DNA of 64,000 nt from RPQJ01 sp963744735 (GCA_963744735.1 CAVUVH010000001.1:124001-188000), one strand, 5' to 3'. Counted from the first letter of the stretch, positions 18,343 to 27,625 are shown. Made by a program: numbers and translations. Notes: a model not told the origin generated them from the letters alone.

Positions 18343-19134
18343 TCAGTCGTTGGACAGCCTGAAGCGGCTGCCCCGGAAATTCAGTACCGCGCCATCGGGC
18401 GTGATCTGCTCGACGACCGGCCCTTCCGCCAGCGTGTCGCCCTCGCGGTACTTGCGCGAGTTCACGAACACGAACCGTTGCTGCGGCTGGCTGGCGTAGA
18501 CATGCAGGTCGAGGTGCAGCGGCGGCACGCCGCCGCGCGCGATCACTTCGTCGGCGCCCGGCATGGCGGGCCGCTGGCGGCCGGCGCTGGCGCCGGTTGC
18601 ACCGCGCGCGCGGGCGCCTCGTAGGGCGGGTCCTCCGCTTCGGGTACCGGCGCGTAGACGACCGAACCCGGCCGCGTGCTGCCCTGTGCGCGTCACGGCC
18701 GGCGGGCCGTCCGGCACGTGCGCGCGGCGGCCGCCTGCAGCGAGGGCTCGGCACTGCCTGCGCCGACCTCGTCGGCCAGTGGATTGCGGCCCTCGGCCGC
18801 GTCGGCTGGCGCTGCACGGGGCGGCGCGGCGCCCTGCGTGACCGGCCCCGGCACGGGCGCAGCCGTCGGCGGCTGGGCGACCGGGGCCGCGGCGGTGGCC
18901 TGCGCTGGCCGGTGCCGTGTTGGCAGCCGCCACCGGCGCCTCGTCCTGTTGCGCGCGACGCAGCAGCAGCACGCCCACGGCCAGCAGGTTGACCAGCAGC
19001 AGCGCCACGGCCGCGGTGGCCCAGAGGTTCTTCTTCGGGCGCGACGGCGCGACCGGGATTTCGGCCAGGCCGGGTCCGGTCTCGCGCTGGCGCGCGTGCT
19101 CGGACTTGCGCAGGGCATCGAGGATGAATGACAT
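18343..19134 (-). CDS. gspB: General secretion pathway protein B (GspB/ExeB-like; internal frame changes)
   Basis: A single-pass inner-membrane protein of about 263 residues. It begins MSFILDALRKSEHARQRETG, the standard GspB start, followed by one membrane helix (AAVALLLVNLLAVGVLLL). The C-terminal T2SB domain reads LDLHVYASQPQQRFVFVNS and KYREGDTLAEG. The Pro/Ala linker between about 18560 and 18905 is read in shifted frames, so at least two compensating indels are likely there. GspB works with the ATPase GspA to help insert the type II secretin through peptidoglycan. It lies 3 bp downstream of exeA and is probably cotranscribed. Confidence 0.8.
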   Translation of the reverse strand: MSFILDALRKSEHARQRETGPGLAEIPVAPSRPKKNLWATAAVALLLVNLLAVGVLLLRRAQQDEAPVAAANTAPASAGHRRGPGRPAADGCARAGAGHAGRRAAPCSASRRGRGPQSTGRRGRRRQCRALAAGGRRAHVPDGPPAVTRTGQHAAGFGRLRAGTRSGGPALRGARARGATGASAGRQRPAMPGADEVIARGGVPPLHLDLHVYASQPQQRFVFVNSRKYREGDTLAEGPVVEQITPDGAVLNFRGSRFRLSND

Positions 19135-19137
19135 CGT

Positions 19138-20820
19138 TCAGCCTCCCTGCGGCGCGGGCACCGCGGGCACCGCAGCTGCGGCGGCCAGCCTGGGCGAGCC
19201 CGCGGGGTTCAGTACGGTGTCGAGCACGATCTGCGTCTGCACACCGGCCACGCCGTCCGCGTTCAGCCGGTGCTGCCGCTGGAAGTCCTGCACCAGGCGC
19301 GTCAGGTCGTCGTCGTAGAAATCGCTGGCCGGCCGCGCCTCGGGCAGGCCCTGCACGGCGCGCAGGTTCTCCCGCAGCCAGCGCACCTCGGCGCCGCGCA
19401 TGCCCGGGGCCAGCGCCTTGACCACGGCGAGCGGCGGTCGCCACAGCAGCAGGAAATCACCGAACCAGTAGCGCGAGATCGTCGCGATCGGCACGTCCTG
19501 CGTCGCGCCGCCGAGCTCGATCGTCGCCGCTTCGTCGGTCAGGCCGACCAGCAGCACCTGGTGCGTGCCGCCGACGTCGTCGGTGAGCGTGAGGATGGCG
19601 GGCCGGTCGAGCGTGCGCAGCTGTGCCCACGAGCCTTTCTGGAACAGGCACTCCAGCCCCTGCGCGCTGGCCTGCTCGCAGCCGCGGCCGCGGTTGGGCG
19701 CGTACTGGATGTCCCAGCGCGCGAACAGGTGCTGCAGCGCCGCTTCCGTGGTCGTGTCGTTGGCGTTCTGCGCCAGCAGCCGGTCGAGCGCCAGCGGCGG
19801 CACGACCGTGGGGGTCGTCGGCTCGACGCCGGTGGCGGCGGGCACCGTCGCCGCGGCCTGCGACGCCGACGGCGGCGCCGCCGTGGCCTGCGGCACCGCG
19901 GCCGTGTCGTCGTTGCGGCCGAGCAGCGACCATGCGCCAAACGCCACCAGCGCGAGCGCCGCGGCGATGGCGCCGCTGGTCGCCCATTTCAGCCACGGCG
20001 CGGGCACCGGCCGTCCGTACACCTCGGCGGCGGCGTCGCGGATGAAGGCGGGCCCGACGCGATGTTCTTCGCGCGTGAAGGCGCCGAGCAGCGCCCGGTC
20101 ACAGACCACGTTGATCACGCGCGGGATGCCCTTGCTCAGCCGGTGCACCTCGCGCAATGCGCCCGGCGTGAACGCCTCGGCGGTCGCCCCGGCCACGCGC
20201 ATGCGGTGCTTGACGTAGCCCGCGGTCTCGTCGGTCGAGAGCGGACTCAGGTGGTAGCGGCCGGTGATGCGCTGCGCGAGCTGGCGCAGGTCCGGCTGCT
20301 CCAGCAGGGCGCGCAGCTCTTCCTGCCCGATCAGGATGATCTGCAGCAGCTTGGTGGTTGCGGTCTCGAGGTTGGTGAGCAGGCGCACCTGCTCGAGCGT
20401 CTCGAAACTCAGGTTCTGCGCCTCGTCGACGATCAGCACGACGCGCCGGCCGCGCGCATGCGCCTCGAGCAGGTAGTGGCCCAGCAGGTCCATCAGCGCC
20501 TTGGTGCTGTTGCGGCTCTCGGCCGGCACCGGCAGGTGCAGTTCCTCGCAGATCGTCAGCAGGAATTCCGGCGGCGTGATGCGCGGGTTCAGGATCAGCG
20601 CGACTTCGGCGTGGCCCGGCAGCTGCTCGAGCAGGCTGCGGATGACGGTGGTCTTGCCGGTGCCGACTTCGCCCGTCAGCTGGATGAAGCCGCCCGCCTC
20701 GTTGATGCCGTACAGCAGGTGCGCCAACGCTTCGGCATGCCGCTCGCTGAGGTACAGGTAGCGGGGGTCCGGCGTGATCGCGAACGGTTTTTCCTGGAGG
20801 CCGAAAAAGCTCGTGTACAT
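19138..20820 (-). CDS. gspA: ExeA/GspA-type AAA ATPase with peptidoglycan-binding domain
   Basis: 560 residues. The N-terminal AAA module starts MYTSFFGLQEKPFAITPDPR and has Walker A GEVGTGKTT (about residue 50) and Walker B VVLIVDEAQN, plus QRITGRYHLSPL. One membrane helix follows (ATSGAIAAALALVAFGAWSLL). The periplasmic part has a domain around GGTHQVLLVGL resembling cysteine-peptidase-like folds, and a PG_binding_1 repeat near the end (LTRLVQDFQRQHRLNADGVAG). This is the standard ExeA build: cytoplasmic ATPase, transmembrane link and wall binding, used to place the type II secretin. The rest of the gsp cluster is not in the window. Confidence 0.88.
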   Translation of the reverse strand: MYTSFFGLQEKPFAITPDPRYLYLSERHAEALAHLLYGINEAGGFIQLTGEVGTGKTTVIRSLLEQLPGHAEVALILNPRITPPEFLLTICEELHLPVPAESRNSTKALMDLLGHYLLEAHARGRRVVLIVDEAQNLSFETLEQVRLLTNLETATTKLLQIILIGQEELRALLEQPDLRQLAQRITGRYHLSPLSTDETAGYVKHRMRVAGATAEAFTPGALREVHRLSKGIPRVINVVCDRALLGAFTREEHRVGPAFIRDAAAEVYGRPVPAPWLKWATSGAIAAALALVAFGAWSLLGRNDDTAAVPQATAAPPSASQAAATVPAATGVEPTTPTVVPPLALDRLLAQNANDTTTEAALQHLFARWDIQYAPNRGRGCEQASAQGLECLFQKGSWAQLRTLDRPAILTLTDDVGGTHQVLLVGLTDEAATIELGGATQDVPIATISRYWFGDFLLLWRPPLAVVKALAPGMRGAEVRWLRENLRAVQGLPEARPASDFYDDDLTRLVQDFQRQHRLNADGVAGVQTQIVLDTVLNPAGSPRLAAAAAVPAVPAPQGG

Positions 20821-20882
20821 ATGGGGTTAGGCCTGCCGTGCCCGGCGGGGGACGCCCATGATGCCTGATCCTCGGGCAGGGC

Positions 20883-22097
20883 TCACCCCTGATCCCCTCC
20901 TGGCCGGCCGGGCCCGGCCGGCCGGGTGATGCTGCTGGCGGCACGCAACGCGACCGAGCCGAACTTCTCCCGCACGGCGTCCACCGTCGCATCGAGCTGC
21001 CGGTTGCGCGTCGATTCCGGCGCGCCGAAGAGATCCGGCTGCAGTTCCTCGGCCAGGTCGCTGACACCGACGCCGAGCAGGCGCAGCGCGGCCCGCGGTT
21101 GCGTCGCCCGCCAGGCATCCAGCAGCTCGGCCGCGATGCGCGCCACCACGCGCGTTTCCTGCGTGCGCGGCTCGACCTGCCGCTGGCGGGTATAAGTCGT
21201 GAAGTCGCCGCGGCGGATCTTGACCGTCACGCAGCCGCCCACGAGATTCCTGGCGCGCAGCCGCGAGACTGCCTTGTCGGCCAGCCGCACGATCTCGGCA
21301 TGCAGGCGCGCGGGATCGGCGATGTCGGTGTCGAAGGTCTCCTCGGCGCTGATCTGCTTTTCGTCGACGTCCGGGATCACCGGTCGGTCGTCGATGCCGG
21401 CAGCGCGCTGCTGCAGGCGCTCGGTGTAGCGGCCGAAGATCGGCCGCAGGCGCGACGGGTCGGCCAGGCGCAGGTCGCGCAGGGTGGAGATGCCCAGTGC
21501 CTCCACTTTCGGCGCCGTCTTCGCGCCGAGCCCGAACAGCTTGCGGATGGGCAGCGGGTCGAGCAGGTCACGGATTCCGCCTTCGCCGACGATGACGAGC
21601 CCGTCCGGCTTGCGCAGGTCAGAGGCGATCTTGGCGACCAGCTTGTTGGGCGCCACGCCCACCGATGCCGTGAGCTCCGTCCGCTCGCGGATGCGCCGCT
21701 TGATCTCGCGCGCGATGTGCTCGGCGCTGCCGAGCGCGCTTTCGCTCGCCGTCACGTCGAGGAACGCCTCGTCGAGCGAGAGCCCCTGCACCAGCGGCGT
21801 GAACTCGTGGAACACCGCGAAGATCTGCTGCGAGACGGCGGCGTAGTGCCCGATGCGCGGGTGTATCACGATGGCTTCCGGGCAGCGCTGCAGTGCCTGG
21901 CGCGTGGGCATCGCCGAGTGGACGCCGAACCTGCGCACCTCGTAACTCGCCGCCGCGACCACGCCGCGATTGCCGCCGCCGCCGACGATGACCGGCTTGC
22001 CGCGCAGCTCAGGGTTGTCGCGCTGCTCCACCGACGCGTAGAACGCGTCCATGTCGACGTGCAGGATCGAGCGGGGCGCGGGCATGCGGCCGGCCAT
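20883..22097 (-). CDS. dinB: DNA polymerase IV (Y-family)
   Basis: 404 residues with the full Y-family architecture. The palm has DMDAFYASVEQRDNPEL (metal Asp) and the catalytic SLDEAFLDVT (Asp-Glu). ASVGVAPNKLVAKIASDLRK spans the palm-thumb region, two helix-hairpin-helix segments lie near LFGLGAKTAPKVEALGI, and the little-finger domain covers about 240-350. The C-terminus is slightly longer than in E. coli and Pro/Gly-rich, with no clear clamp-binding peptide except QPDLFG at about residue 365. It carries out translesion synthesis. It begins 3 bp after the upstream DUF3667 gene stop, so it may share that transcript. The start could also be the Met at residue 5. Confidence 0.95.
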   Translation of the reverse strand: MAGRMPAPRSILHVDMDAFYASVEQRDNPELRGKPVIVGGGGNRGVVAAASYEVRRFGVHSAMPTRQALQRCPEAIVIHPRIGHYAAVSQQIFAVFHEFTPLVQGLSLDEAFLDVTASESALGSAEHIAREIKRRIRERTELTASVGVAPNKLVAKIASDLRKPDGLVIVGEGGIRDLLDPLPIRKLFGLGAKTAPKVEALGISTLRDLRLADPSRLRPIFGRYTERLQQRAAGIDDRPVIPDVDEKQISAEETFDTDIADPARLHAEIVRLADKAVSRLRARNLVGGCVTVKIRRGDFTTYTRQRQVEPRTQETRVVARIAAELLDAWRATQPRAALRLLGVGVSDLAEELQPDLFGAPESTRNRQLDATVDAVREKFGSVALRAASSITRPAGPGRPGGDQG

Positions 22098-22100
22098 CGG

Positions 22101-23576
22101 TCACAGCGTGAGGGCGGTGTAGAGCACGAGGCCGACGGCCGTCAGCGTCATGAAGAACAGGTAGCCGAGGCCGAGCAGCGAGAACTTCAGCAGCGTCACC
22201 ACGCGACCCTGGCCATACACGCGCCGCATGGCGCGATACAGGTACCAGGGCACGTAGGCGAACAGCGATGACGGCGAAGATGCCCTGCACGGCATCGAGC
22301 GGCGAACTGCCATCCGCCCGCGCAAAAACGTCTGCTGAGCCGGTCGAGCAGCACCACGCCGATGCCGCCGAGGAAGAAGAACGAGTGGTAGTGCACGAAG
22401 AACAGCAGGTGCTCGACGTAGTAGCGCCCCGAGCCCAGGTACAGCACGAACATCACGGCCGCGATCAGCGGCAGGAAGATGAACATCATCTTCGGGATGT
22501 TGTCGTACACCGCCCGTCCAAAAGAGCTGGAGTCGGCCATGATCTTGCGGCAGGCGCCGCGCAGCTTGTCTTCGAATTCCTTCCCGTTCGGGTCCGAAGC
22601 CGAAATTGAGGTTCTCTGCGCGAGCAGGGGTCGTCCAGCACCCGCTGCACCGGCTTGAACTCCTCCGGCCGAGAGTCGAACCCAGGTCTTGCTCGAGTTC
22701 GGCGCGCGCCTCGTGCCCGGTCCGTGCGGCGGCATGCGCTTCACGATCGCATCGACGACCTGCTGCCGCGCCGGGTCCAGCGCCGGCGGCGTGGCGGGCG
22801 TCGCTGGGGCCGTTGCAGCCACGGTCGGCGTGCTGCCGCGGGCCGGGCACGCCGTCGGTGCGCGGCGCATCGCCCGACGGCACGATCTGCACGTTGGCGC
22901 CGCCCTGGTCGTCGAGATCGAAAACGATCGCGCTGCCCGGGTTGCCGCCCAGCGTCGTCAGGACGAAGAACACGACGCTCAGGATCAGGTACATGCGGAA
23001 CGGCGGCGAATAGTGCGTGCGCCGGCCCCGCAGGTACTCGACCGTGAGCGAGCCCGGCCGGAAGGCGAGCGGCTTCAGCGTGCGCCAGATGCGCGAGTCG
23101 AAGTTGGTCAGGTCGCCCAGCAGGTCGCGCAGCAGGGTGCCGAGCGACAGCACGCGGACCTTCGCCCGCTGGCCGCAGTGGGAGCAGTGCTGGCCGCGCA
23201 GCACCTCGCCGCAGTTGAGGCAGTTTTCGGTGGAGAACGCGCCGCGGATGAATTCCTCGCGGTGCGCCAGCACGCGGCGTGTGGCCGTGTAGCGCTCGCC
23301 GAACTTCTCGACGCCCTGGGCGCGCATGCGCGGCGCGTGCTCGCGCAGGTACGCCTCCAGCGCAGCCTGGTTGCGCAGCCGGTACTGGACGATGCGGCGG
23401 ATGCGGCCTTCCGGCGCGGTCGCGTCGTCGAGGACCTCGGCCGACAGGAACCCGTCGAACTGCAGCACGTCCGCAATGTGGTCGCGCAGCCAGGTGTCGA
23501 ACGGCCCCTCGATGCCGGCTTCGGCGTCGAGGTTGACCTCGTACAGGACGGTCTCGTTGTCGTCGTCAGGCGTCAC
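22101..23576 (-). CDS. DUF4286 plus DUF3667 membrane protein (several frame changes)
   Basis: About 490 residues. The first 100 residues match DUF4286 (VLYEVNLDAEAGIEGPFDTW, FDGFLSAEVLDD). DUF3667 follows: a zinc ribbon NCGEVLRGQHCSHCGQRAKV, then TNFDSRIWRTLKPLAFRPG and the first membrane helix YLILSVVFFVLTTLGG. From about 22850 to 22330 the protein continues in another frame (KIMADSSSFGRAVYDNIPKM, FIFLPLIAAVMFVLYLGS, LLFFVHYHSFFFLGG). It ends in the first frame with AYVPWYLYRAMRRVYGQGR and a last membrane helix. At least three indels are needed. The function of DUF3667 proteins is unknown. Confidence 0.75.
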   Translation of the reverse strand: MTPDDDNETVLYEVNLDAEAGIEGPFDTWLRDHIADVLQFDGFLSAEVLDDATAPEGRIRRIVQYRLRNQAALEAYLREHAPRMRAQGVEKFGERYTATRRVLAHREEFIRGAFSTENCLNCGEVLRGQHCSHCGQRAKVRVLSLGTLLRDLLGDLTNFDSRIWRTLKPLAFRPGSLTVEYLRGRRTHYSPPFRMYLILSVVFFVLTTLGGNPGSAIVFDLDDQGGANVQIVPSGDAPRTDGVPGPRQHADRGCNGPSDARHAAGAGPGAAAGRRCDREAHAAARTGHEARAELEQDLGSTLGRRSSSRCSGCWTTPARAENLNFGFGPEREGIRRQAARRLPQDHGRLQLFWTGGVRQHPEDDVHLPAADRGRDVRAVPGLGALLRRAPAVLRALPLVLLPRRHRRGAARPAQQTFLRGRMAVRRSMPCRASSPSSLFAYVPWYLYRAMRRVYGQGRVVTLLKFSLLGLGYLFFMTLTAVGLVLYTALTL

Positions 23577-23619
23577 GGGCGCAAGGGTAGCGCAAGCGGC
23601 GGCGGGGCAGAGCCCGCAG

Positions 23620-23810
23620 TCAACCGAGCTGACCCATGACCGTGTATCTGGACACCGAATCGACCGGCCTCAGTCGCGCGAAGGGTGATGTGATCTTCGA
23701 GCTTGCCTCGTGGCCGCGGTCAACCGAGCTGACCCATGACGGTGTATCTGGACACCGAATCGACCGGACTCAGTCCCGCGAAGGGTGATGTGATCTTCGA
23801 ACTTGCCATC
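23620..23810 (+). pseudogene. Two tandem copies of the 5' end of a DnaQ-like 3'-5' exonuclease gene
   Basis: A segment of about 88 bp is repeated with an exact 100 bp period (copies start at 23620 and 23720) and only four substitutions. Each copy includes CTGACCC and an ATG (23636 and 23736) opening a frame that reads MTVYLDTESTGLS followed by AKGDVIFELA. This is the exonuclease motif I (Asp-x-Glu) of RNase T/DnaQ-type enzymes. Copy 2 continues IVDPARP and then stops soon after; copy 1 runs out of frame into copy 2. No remaining part of the exonuclease is nearby. Real gene decay, a duplication or an assembly join are all possible. Confidence 0.6.
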
Positions 23811-23865
23811 GTGGACCCGGCCCGTCCGACCAATACTCAGCGATTACAGTAACGGAGAAAACGCC

Positions 23866-24256
23866 ATGAACGCCCGCAAGCTGATGATTCCTGTGTTCTT
23901 CCTGCTGCTGGCCGTCTCCGGCCTGGCCCGGGCACTCGACATCCAGCCCTACACGGCGAATGCACTGCAGCAGGCGCAGGCCTCCGGCAAGCCGGTCGCG
24001 GTGCACTTCCATGCCGACTGGTGTCCGACCTGCAAGGCGCAGGAACAGGCCTTCAACAGCCTGCGCGGCGACCCGAAGCTCAAGGGCATCACGCTGCTGG
24101 TCGCCAACTACGACACCGAGCGGGAACTTGAAGAAGGCCATGAACGTGAGGTCGCAGTCGGTGGTCGTGGTTTTCCGGGGCAGCAAGGAAACTGCCCGCA
24201 TCGGCGGCGAAACCAAGCCCGAGAAGATCAAGGCCGCACTGCTGACGGCGCTCTGA
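23866..24256 (+). CDS. Exported thioredoxin-fold protein (one frame change)
   Basis: About 129 residues with a signal peptide (KLMIPVFFLLLAVSGLARA) and a thioredoxin fold carrying the redox motif WCPTCK preceded by VAVHFHAD. After an indel near 24128 (an extra T in the stretch before GAAGAAGG) the frame continues KKAMNVRSQSVVVVFRGSKE and ends at TGA 24254. CGGAGAAA precedes the ATG at 23866. Its position 6 bp before ccdA indicates a pair in which CcdA brings electrons across the membrane to this periplasmic thiol protein, as in ScsB/DsbD-like systems. Confidence 0.82.
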
Positions 24257-24262
24257 CCGGTC

Positions 24263-24994
24263 ATGGAAGCCGCTTCCGTCAGTCACCTGTTGCTTGCGCT
24301 GGCCGCCGGCGGCTTGTCGACGCTCAATCCCTGCGTCTTTCCGCTGCTGCCACTGGTGGTGGGCGGCAGCCTGCAGGCGAACCGTGCCGGTCCGCTGTTC
24401 ATGGGGCTGGGCATGGTGGCCTCGTTTGCCCTGATCGGCCTGCTGCTCGGCGTGGCCGGTCCCGCGCTGGGAATCGATGGGCAAAGTGTCAGGGTCGTCG
24501 GCGGCTGGTTGCTGCTGCTGCTGGGGGCGGTGATGCTGGTGCCGGCGCTGAACGAGCATTTCACCCGCCTGATGACGCCGCTGGCGAGCGGCGCCGATGG
24601 CCTGTCGAGCCGGCTCAATGCGACGTCCCTGGCCGGCTCGTTCCTGCTGGGTGGACTGCTCGGACTGGTATGGAGCCCGTGTTCCGGTCCGCTGCTGATT
24701 TCGGCGATCACCCTCGTGGCCAGCGAAGGCGGAGCACTGCGCGGCACCATGATCCTGGGCGCTTTCGGCCTGGGTGCGGCGGTACCGCTGATCGCCGCCG
24801 CCTATGCGTCGCGGGCCGGATTCGTCCGCATGCGCGGCTGGGTGCTGGGCCATATCAAGGCCCTCAAGACGGGCTTCGGTGTGCTGCTCGTCCTGCTGGG
24901 CATTGCCATCCTGATGAACTGGGACAAGCGCCTCGAAGCCCTGGTGATACCTTTCCTGCCTGACTGGTGGATCAATCTGACCGTCGCGATCTGA
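24263..24994 (+). CDS. ccdA: CcdA family thiol-redox membrane transporter
   Basis: 243 residues and about six membrane helices. The two redox cysteines of the CcdA/DsbD-beta family are visible: STLNPCVFPLLPLVVGG (helix 1) and GLVWSPCSGPLLISA (helix 4). Proteins of this family carry reducing power from cytoplasmic thioredoxin to periplasmic partners for cytochrome c maturation, copper tolerance or metal-centre assembly. The immediate upstream neighbour is an exported thioredoxin-fold protein, its likely partner; the two are separated by only 6 bp. Confidence 0.9.
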   Translation: MEAASVSHLLLALAAGGLSTLNPCVFPLLPLVVGGSLQANRAGPLFMGLGMVASFALIGLLLGVAGPALGIDGQSVRVVGGWLLLLLGAVMLVPALNEHFTRLMTPLASGADGLSSRLNATSLAGSFLLGGLLGLVWSPCSGPLLISAITLVASEGGALRGTMILGAFGLGAAVPLIAAAYASRAGFVRMRGWVLGHIKALKTGFGVLLVLLGIAILMNWDKRLEALVIPFLPDWWINLTVAI

Positions 24995-25039
24995 GAGTCA
25001 GGCAGGAAGGCATGGCGGGACGAACGCAGGCGGCCGTTC

Positions 25040-27529
25040 TCAGGCCACCTGCAACCTCGCCGCGCCCGCACCCGACTCCTTCGGCTCCGCCTGCACGGCT
25101 GCCATCAGTTCCTCGCTGCTGAAGTCGTCCACGTCGATGATGTGCATCACCTTGCGGTCGTACTCGCGCAGCGTGGCGGCCTCGGCGGCATTGAGCAGCC
25201 CGGCGGCCAGCGCCTGCTCGATCTGCCCCGGCAGGTCGAGCGCCGTGATGCGGCCCGTCTTGACGCCCTCGACGCGGATCCGCTTCTCGAGCGGCTCGGC
25301 CACGACCGACAGTTCCAGCGCTTCCTGCAGCAGGCCGATGGGATTGCCGGGCTCGACCGTGCGGTAGATGCCCCAGGCCAGGCGGTCGCGGGTGGCGCTC
25401 GGCACCATCAGCGGTTCGACGATCGCGCGGCCCAGGCGGTCGCTCGCGGCAAAGTAGGTGCGACCGCGCGGGAAGATCACGAGCCGCATCGCGCCCGCGA
25501 GCCAGCGGTTGGGGAAATTGCGCAGGAAATCGTGCAGCTGCTCCTGCGCCTTGTACAGCAGGGTGCGGCAGCACCACTCGACCAGCGGCAGGTCCGCTTC
25601 CGGCCGGCCCTGGTTCTCGTAGTGCTTCAGCACCATCGACGCCAGGTAGAGCGACGACAGCACGTCGCCGAGCCGCGCCGACAGGTGCTCCTTCTGCTTC
25701 AGGTAGCCGCCGAGGCTCAGCATCGCCATGTCGGTGGCAAACGCGAACTGCGCGCTGAACTTGTTGACGTGCTGGTAGTAGCGGCGGGTCGGCCCGGTGT
25801 CGGGCGCGGCCGAGAAGCGGGCGAACGTCACGGCCATCACCAGCGAGCGCGCCGCGTTCGACAGCGTGTAGCCGATGTGGCCGAACAGCGCCTGGTCGAA
25901 CTCGCGCAGGCTCTTGCGCTTGTCCTTTTCCTTGGCGGCGTTCATCTCGCGCAGCACGTACGGGTGGCAGCGGATCGCGCCCTGGCCGAGGATCATCAGG
26001 CTGCGCGTCAGGATGTTGGCGCCTTCGACCGTGATCGCCACCGGCACCACCTGGTAGCCGCGGCCGAGGTAGTTCTTCGGGCCCAGGCAGATGCCCTTGC
26101 CGCCCTGCACGTCCATCGCGTCGTTGGCCACCTGCCGCGCGAGCTCGGTGCAGTGGTACTTGAGCATCGCGGCCGGCACGGAGGGCTTCTCGCCGCCGTC
26201 GATCGCGCCCGTGGTGACCGAGCGCGCGGCGTCGATGATGTAGGCGGCGCCGGCCATGCGCGTCAGCGCCGCCTCGACGCCCTCGAACTTGCCGACGGGC
26301 TGGTTGAACTGCTTGCGGATGCGCGTGTAGGCCGCCGAGGCGAAGATGCCGGCCTTGGCGCCGCCGGCCGCGTTCGACGGCAGCGAGATGCAGCGGCCGA
26401 CGGACAGCTGCTCGACCAGCATGCGCCAGCCCTGGCCCGCCATCTTCGGGCCGCCGATGATGCAGTCGAGCGGCACGAACACGTCCTTGCCCGACAGCGG
26501 CCCGTTCTGGAACGGAATGTTGAGCGGGAAGTGCCGCCGCCCGATCGCGAGTCCGGGCGTGTCGCGCGGAATCAGCGCGCAGGTGATGCCGTAGTCGGTC
26601 TTGTCGCCGCCGAGCAGCTTGTCGGGGTCGTACAGCTTGAAGGCCAGGCCGACCACCGTCGCGATCGGCGCCAGCGTGATGTAGCGCTTGGAGAAATTCA
26701 GGCGCAGGCCGACCACTTCGCGGCCCTGGTACAGGCCGCGGCAGACGACGCCGGTGTCCGGGATCGAAGCCGCGTCGGAGCCCGCGCGCGGCGCGGTGAG
26801 CGCGAAGCAGGGCACGTCCTCGCCGCGGGCAAGCCGCGGCAGGTAGTGGTTCTTCTGCTCCTCGGTGCCGTAATGCAGCAGCAGCTCGCCGGGGCCGAGC
26901 GAGTTCGGCACCGCGACCGTCGACGACACCGTCGCGCTGCGGCTCGACAGCTTCACCAGCACGCACGAGTGCGCATAGGCCGAGAACTCGAGGCCGCCGT
27001 AGCGCTTCGGGATGATCATCGCGAAGAAGCCTTTCTTCTTCAGGAAGTCCCAGATCTCGGGCGGCAGGTCGGCGCGACGGTGGGTGATGTCCCAGTCGTC
27101 GATCATGCGGCACAGTTCTTCGCAGGGGCCGTCGATGAACGCCTGTTCTTCCGCCGTCAGCTGCGGCGCCTTGGCCGCCAGCAGCTTGTCCCAGTCGGGC
27201 CGGCCGGTGAACAGCTCGCCGTCCCACCACACGGTGCCGGCCTCGAGCGCCTCGCGCTCGGTGTCCGACATCGACGGCAGCAGGCGCCGGTAGGTGCGCA
27301 GGAACGGCCGCGTGACGAAGCGCAGCCGGAACGCGTCGACGTTCAGCAGCGCCAGCACGCCGAACGCCAGCCACAGGGCCACGAGCCACGGCATGGTCGG
27401 CTGGCGGAACACGGTGTACGCGACCAGCGCGATGGCGGCGGCCAGGGTCGCCGTCCGCAGCGAAACACGCTGGTAGGCGAGACCGAGCACGCCACCGGCA
27501 AAGAGCAGGAACCAGAGGGCTGTCGTCAC
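25040..27529 (-). CDS. fadE: Acyl-CoA dehydrogenase FadE
   Basis: 829 residues, close to the usual length of the large gammaproteobacterial FadE. Two membrane helices open the protein (residues about 1-60), followed by the long FadE-specific N-region and the acyl-CoA dehydrogenase core (IPKRYGGLEFSAYAHS, SLGPGELLLHYGTEEQKNHY, FALTAPRAGSDAASIPDTG). The C-terminal DUF1974 region includes VKTGRITALDLPGQIEQAL. It catalyses the first step of fatty acid beta-oxidation at the inner membrane. Start GTG 27529 with GAGGA upstream. Reading frame intact along the whole length, unlike many neighbours. Confidence 0.95.
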   Translation of the reverse strand: MTTALWFLLFAGGVLGLAYQRVSLRTATLAAAIALVAYTVFRQPTMPWLVALWLAFGVLALLNVDAFRLRFVTRPFLRTYRRLLPSMSDTEREALEAGTVWWDGELFTGRPDWDKLLAAKAPQLTAEEQAFIDGPCEELCRMIDDWDITHRRADLPPEIWDFLKKKGFFAMIIPKRYGGLEFSAYAHSCVLVKLSSRSATVSSTVAVPNSLGPGELLLHYGTEEQKNHYLPRLARGEDVPCFALTAPRAGSDAASIPDTGVVCRGLYQGREVVGLRLNFSKRYITLAPIATVVGLAFKLYDPDKLLGGDKTDYGITCALIPRDTPGLAIGRRHFPLNIPFQNGPLSGKDVFVPLDCIIGGPKMAGQGWRMLVEQLSVGRCISLPSNAAGGAKAGIFASAAYTRIRKQFNQPVGKFEGVEAALTRMAGAAYIIDAARSVTTGAIDGGEKPSVPAAMLKYHCTELARQVANDAMDVQGGKGICLGPKNYLGRGYQVVPVAITVEGANILTRSLMILGQGAIRCHPYVLREMNAAKEKDKRKSLREFDQALFGHIGYTLSNAARSLVMAVTFARFSAAPDTGPTRRYYQHVNKFSAQFAFATDMAMLSLGGYLKQKEHLSARLGDVLSSLYLASMVLKHYENQGRPEADLPLVEWCCRTLLYKAQEQLHDFLRNFPNRWLAGAMRLVIFPRGRTYFAASDRLGRAIVEPLMVPSATRDRLAWGIYRTVEPGNPIGLLQEALELSVVAEPLEKRIRVEGVKTGRITALDLPGQIEQALAAGLLNAAEAATLREYDRKVMHIIDVDDFSSEELMAAVQAEPKESGAGAARLQVA

Positions 27530-27596
27530 GGCTGCATCCTCGCGATCGGCAGGCGCGATGCCTGACCGGAACCCCGACTATGCGCCAGATTGCTGC

Positions 27597-27625
27597 GCTG
27601 CCGCAATATCCCGCAAAGCGGCAGC
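27597..27625. repeat. Inverted repeat upstream of fadE
   Basis: GCTGCCGC at 27597-27604 and GCGGCAGC at 27618-27625 form perfect 8 bp arms around a 13 bp AT-richer loop. It lies about 70 bp upstream of the fadE start, so it could be a regulator site or a weak terminator of the upstream mdh transcript. No T-tract follows. Confidence 0.4.

Noticed and set aside
18560..18905. Separate small genes in the GspB linker
   Set aside because: The alternative frames are Pro/Ala/Arg-rich and match the expected linker when indels are allowed.
25142..27565. 807-codon plus-strand open frame opposite fadE
   Set aside because: It is a mirror of the fadE codon pattern, rich in Arg, His and Gln, with no recognisable domain.
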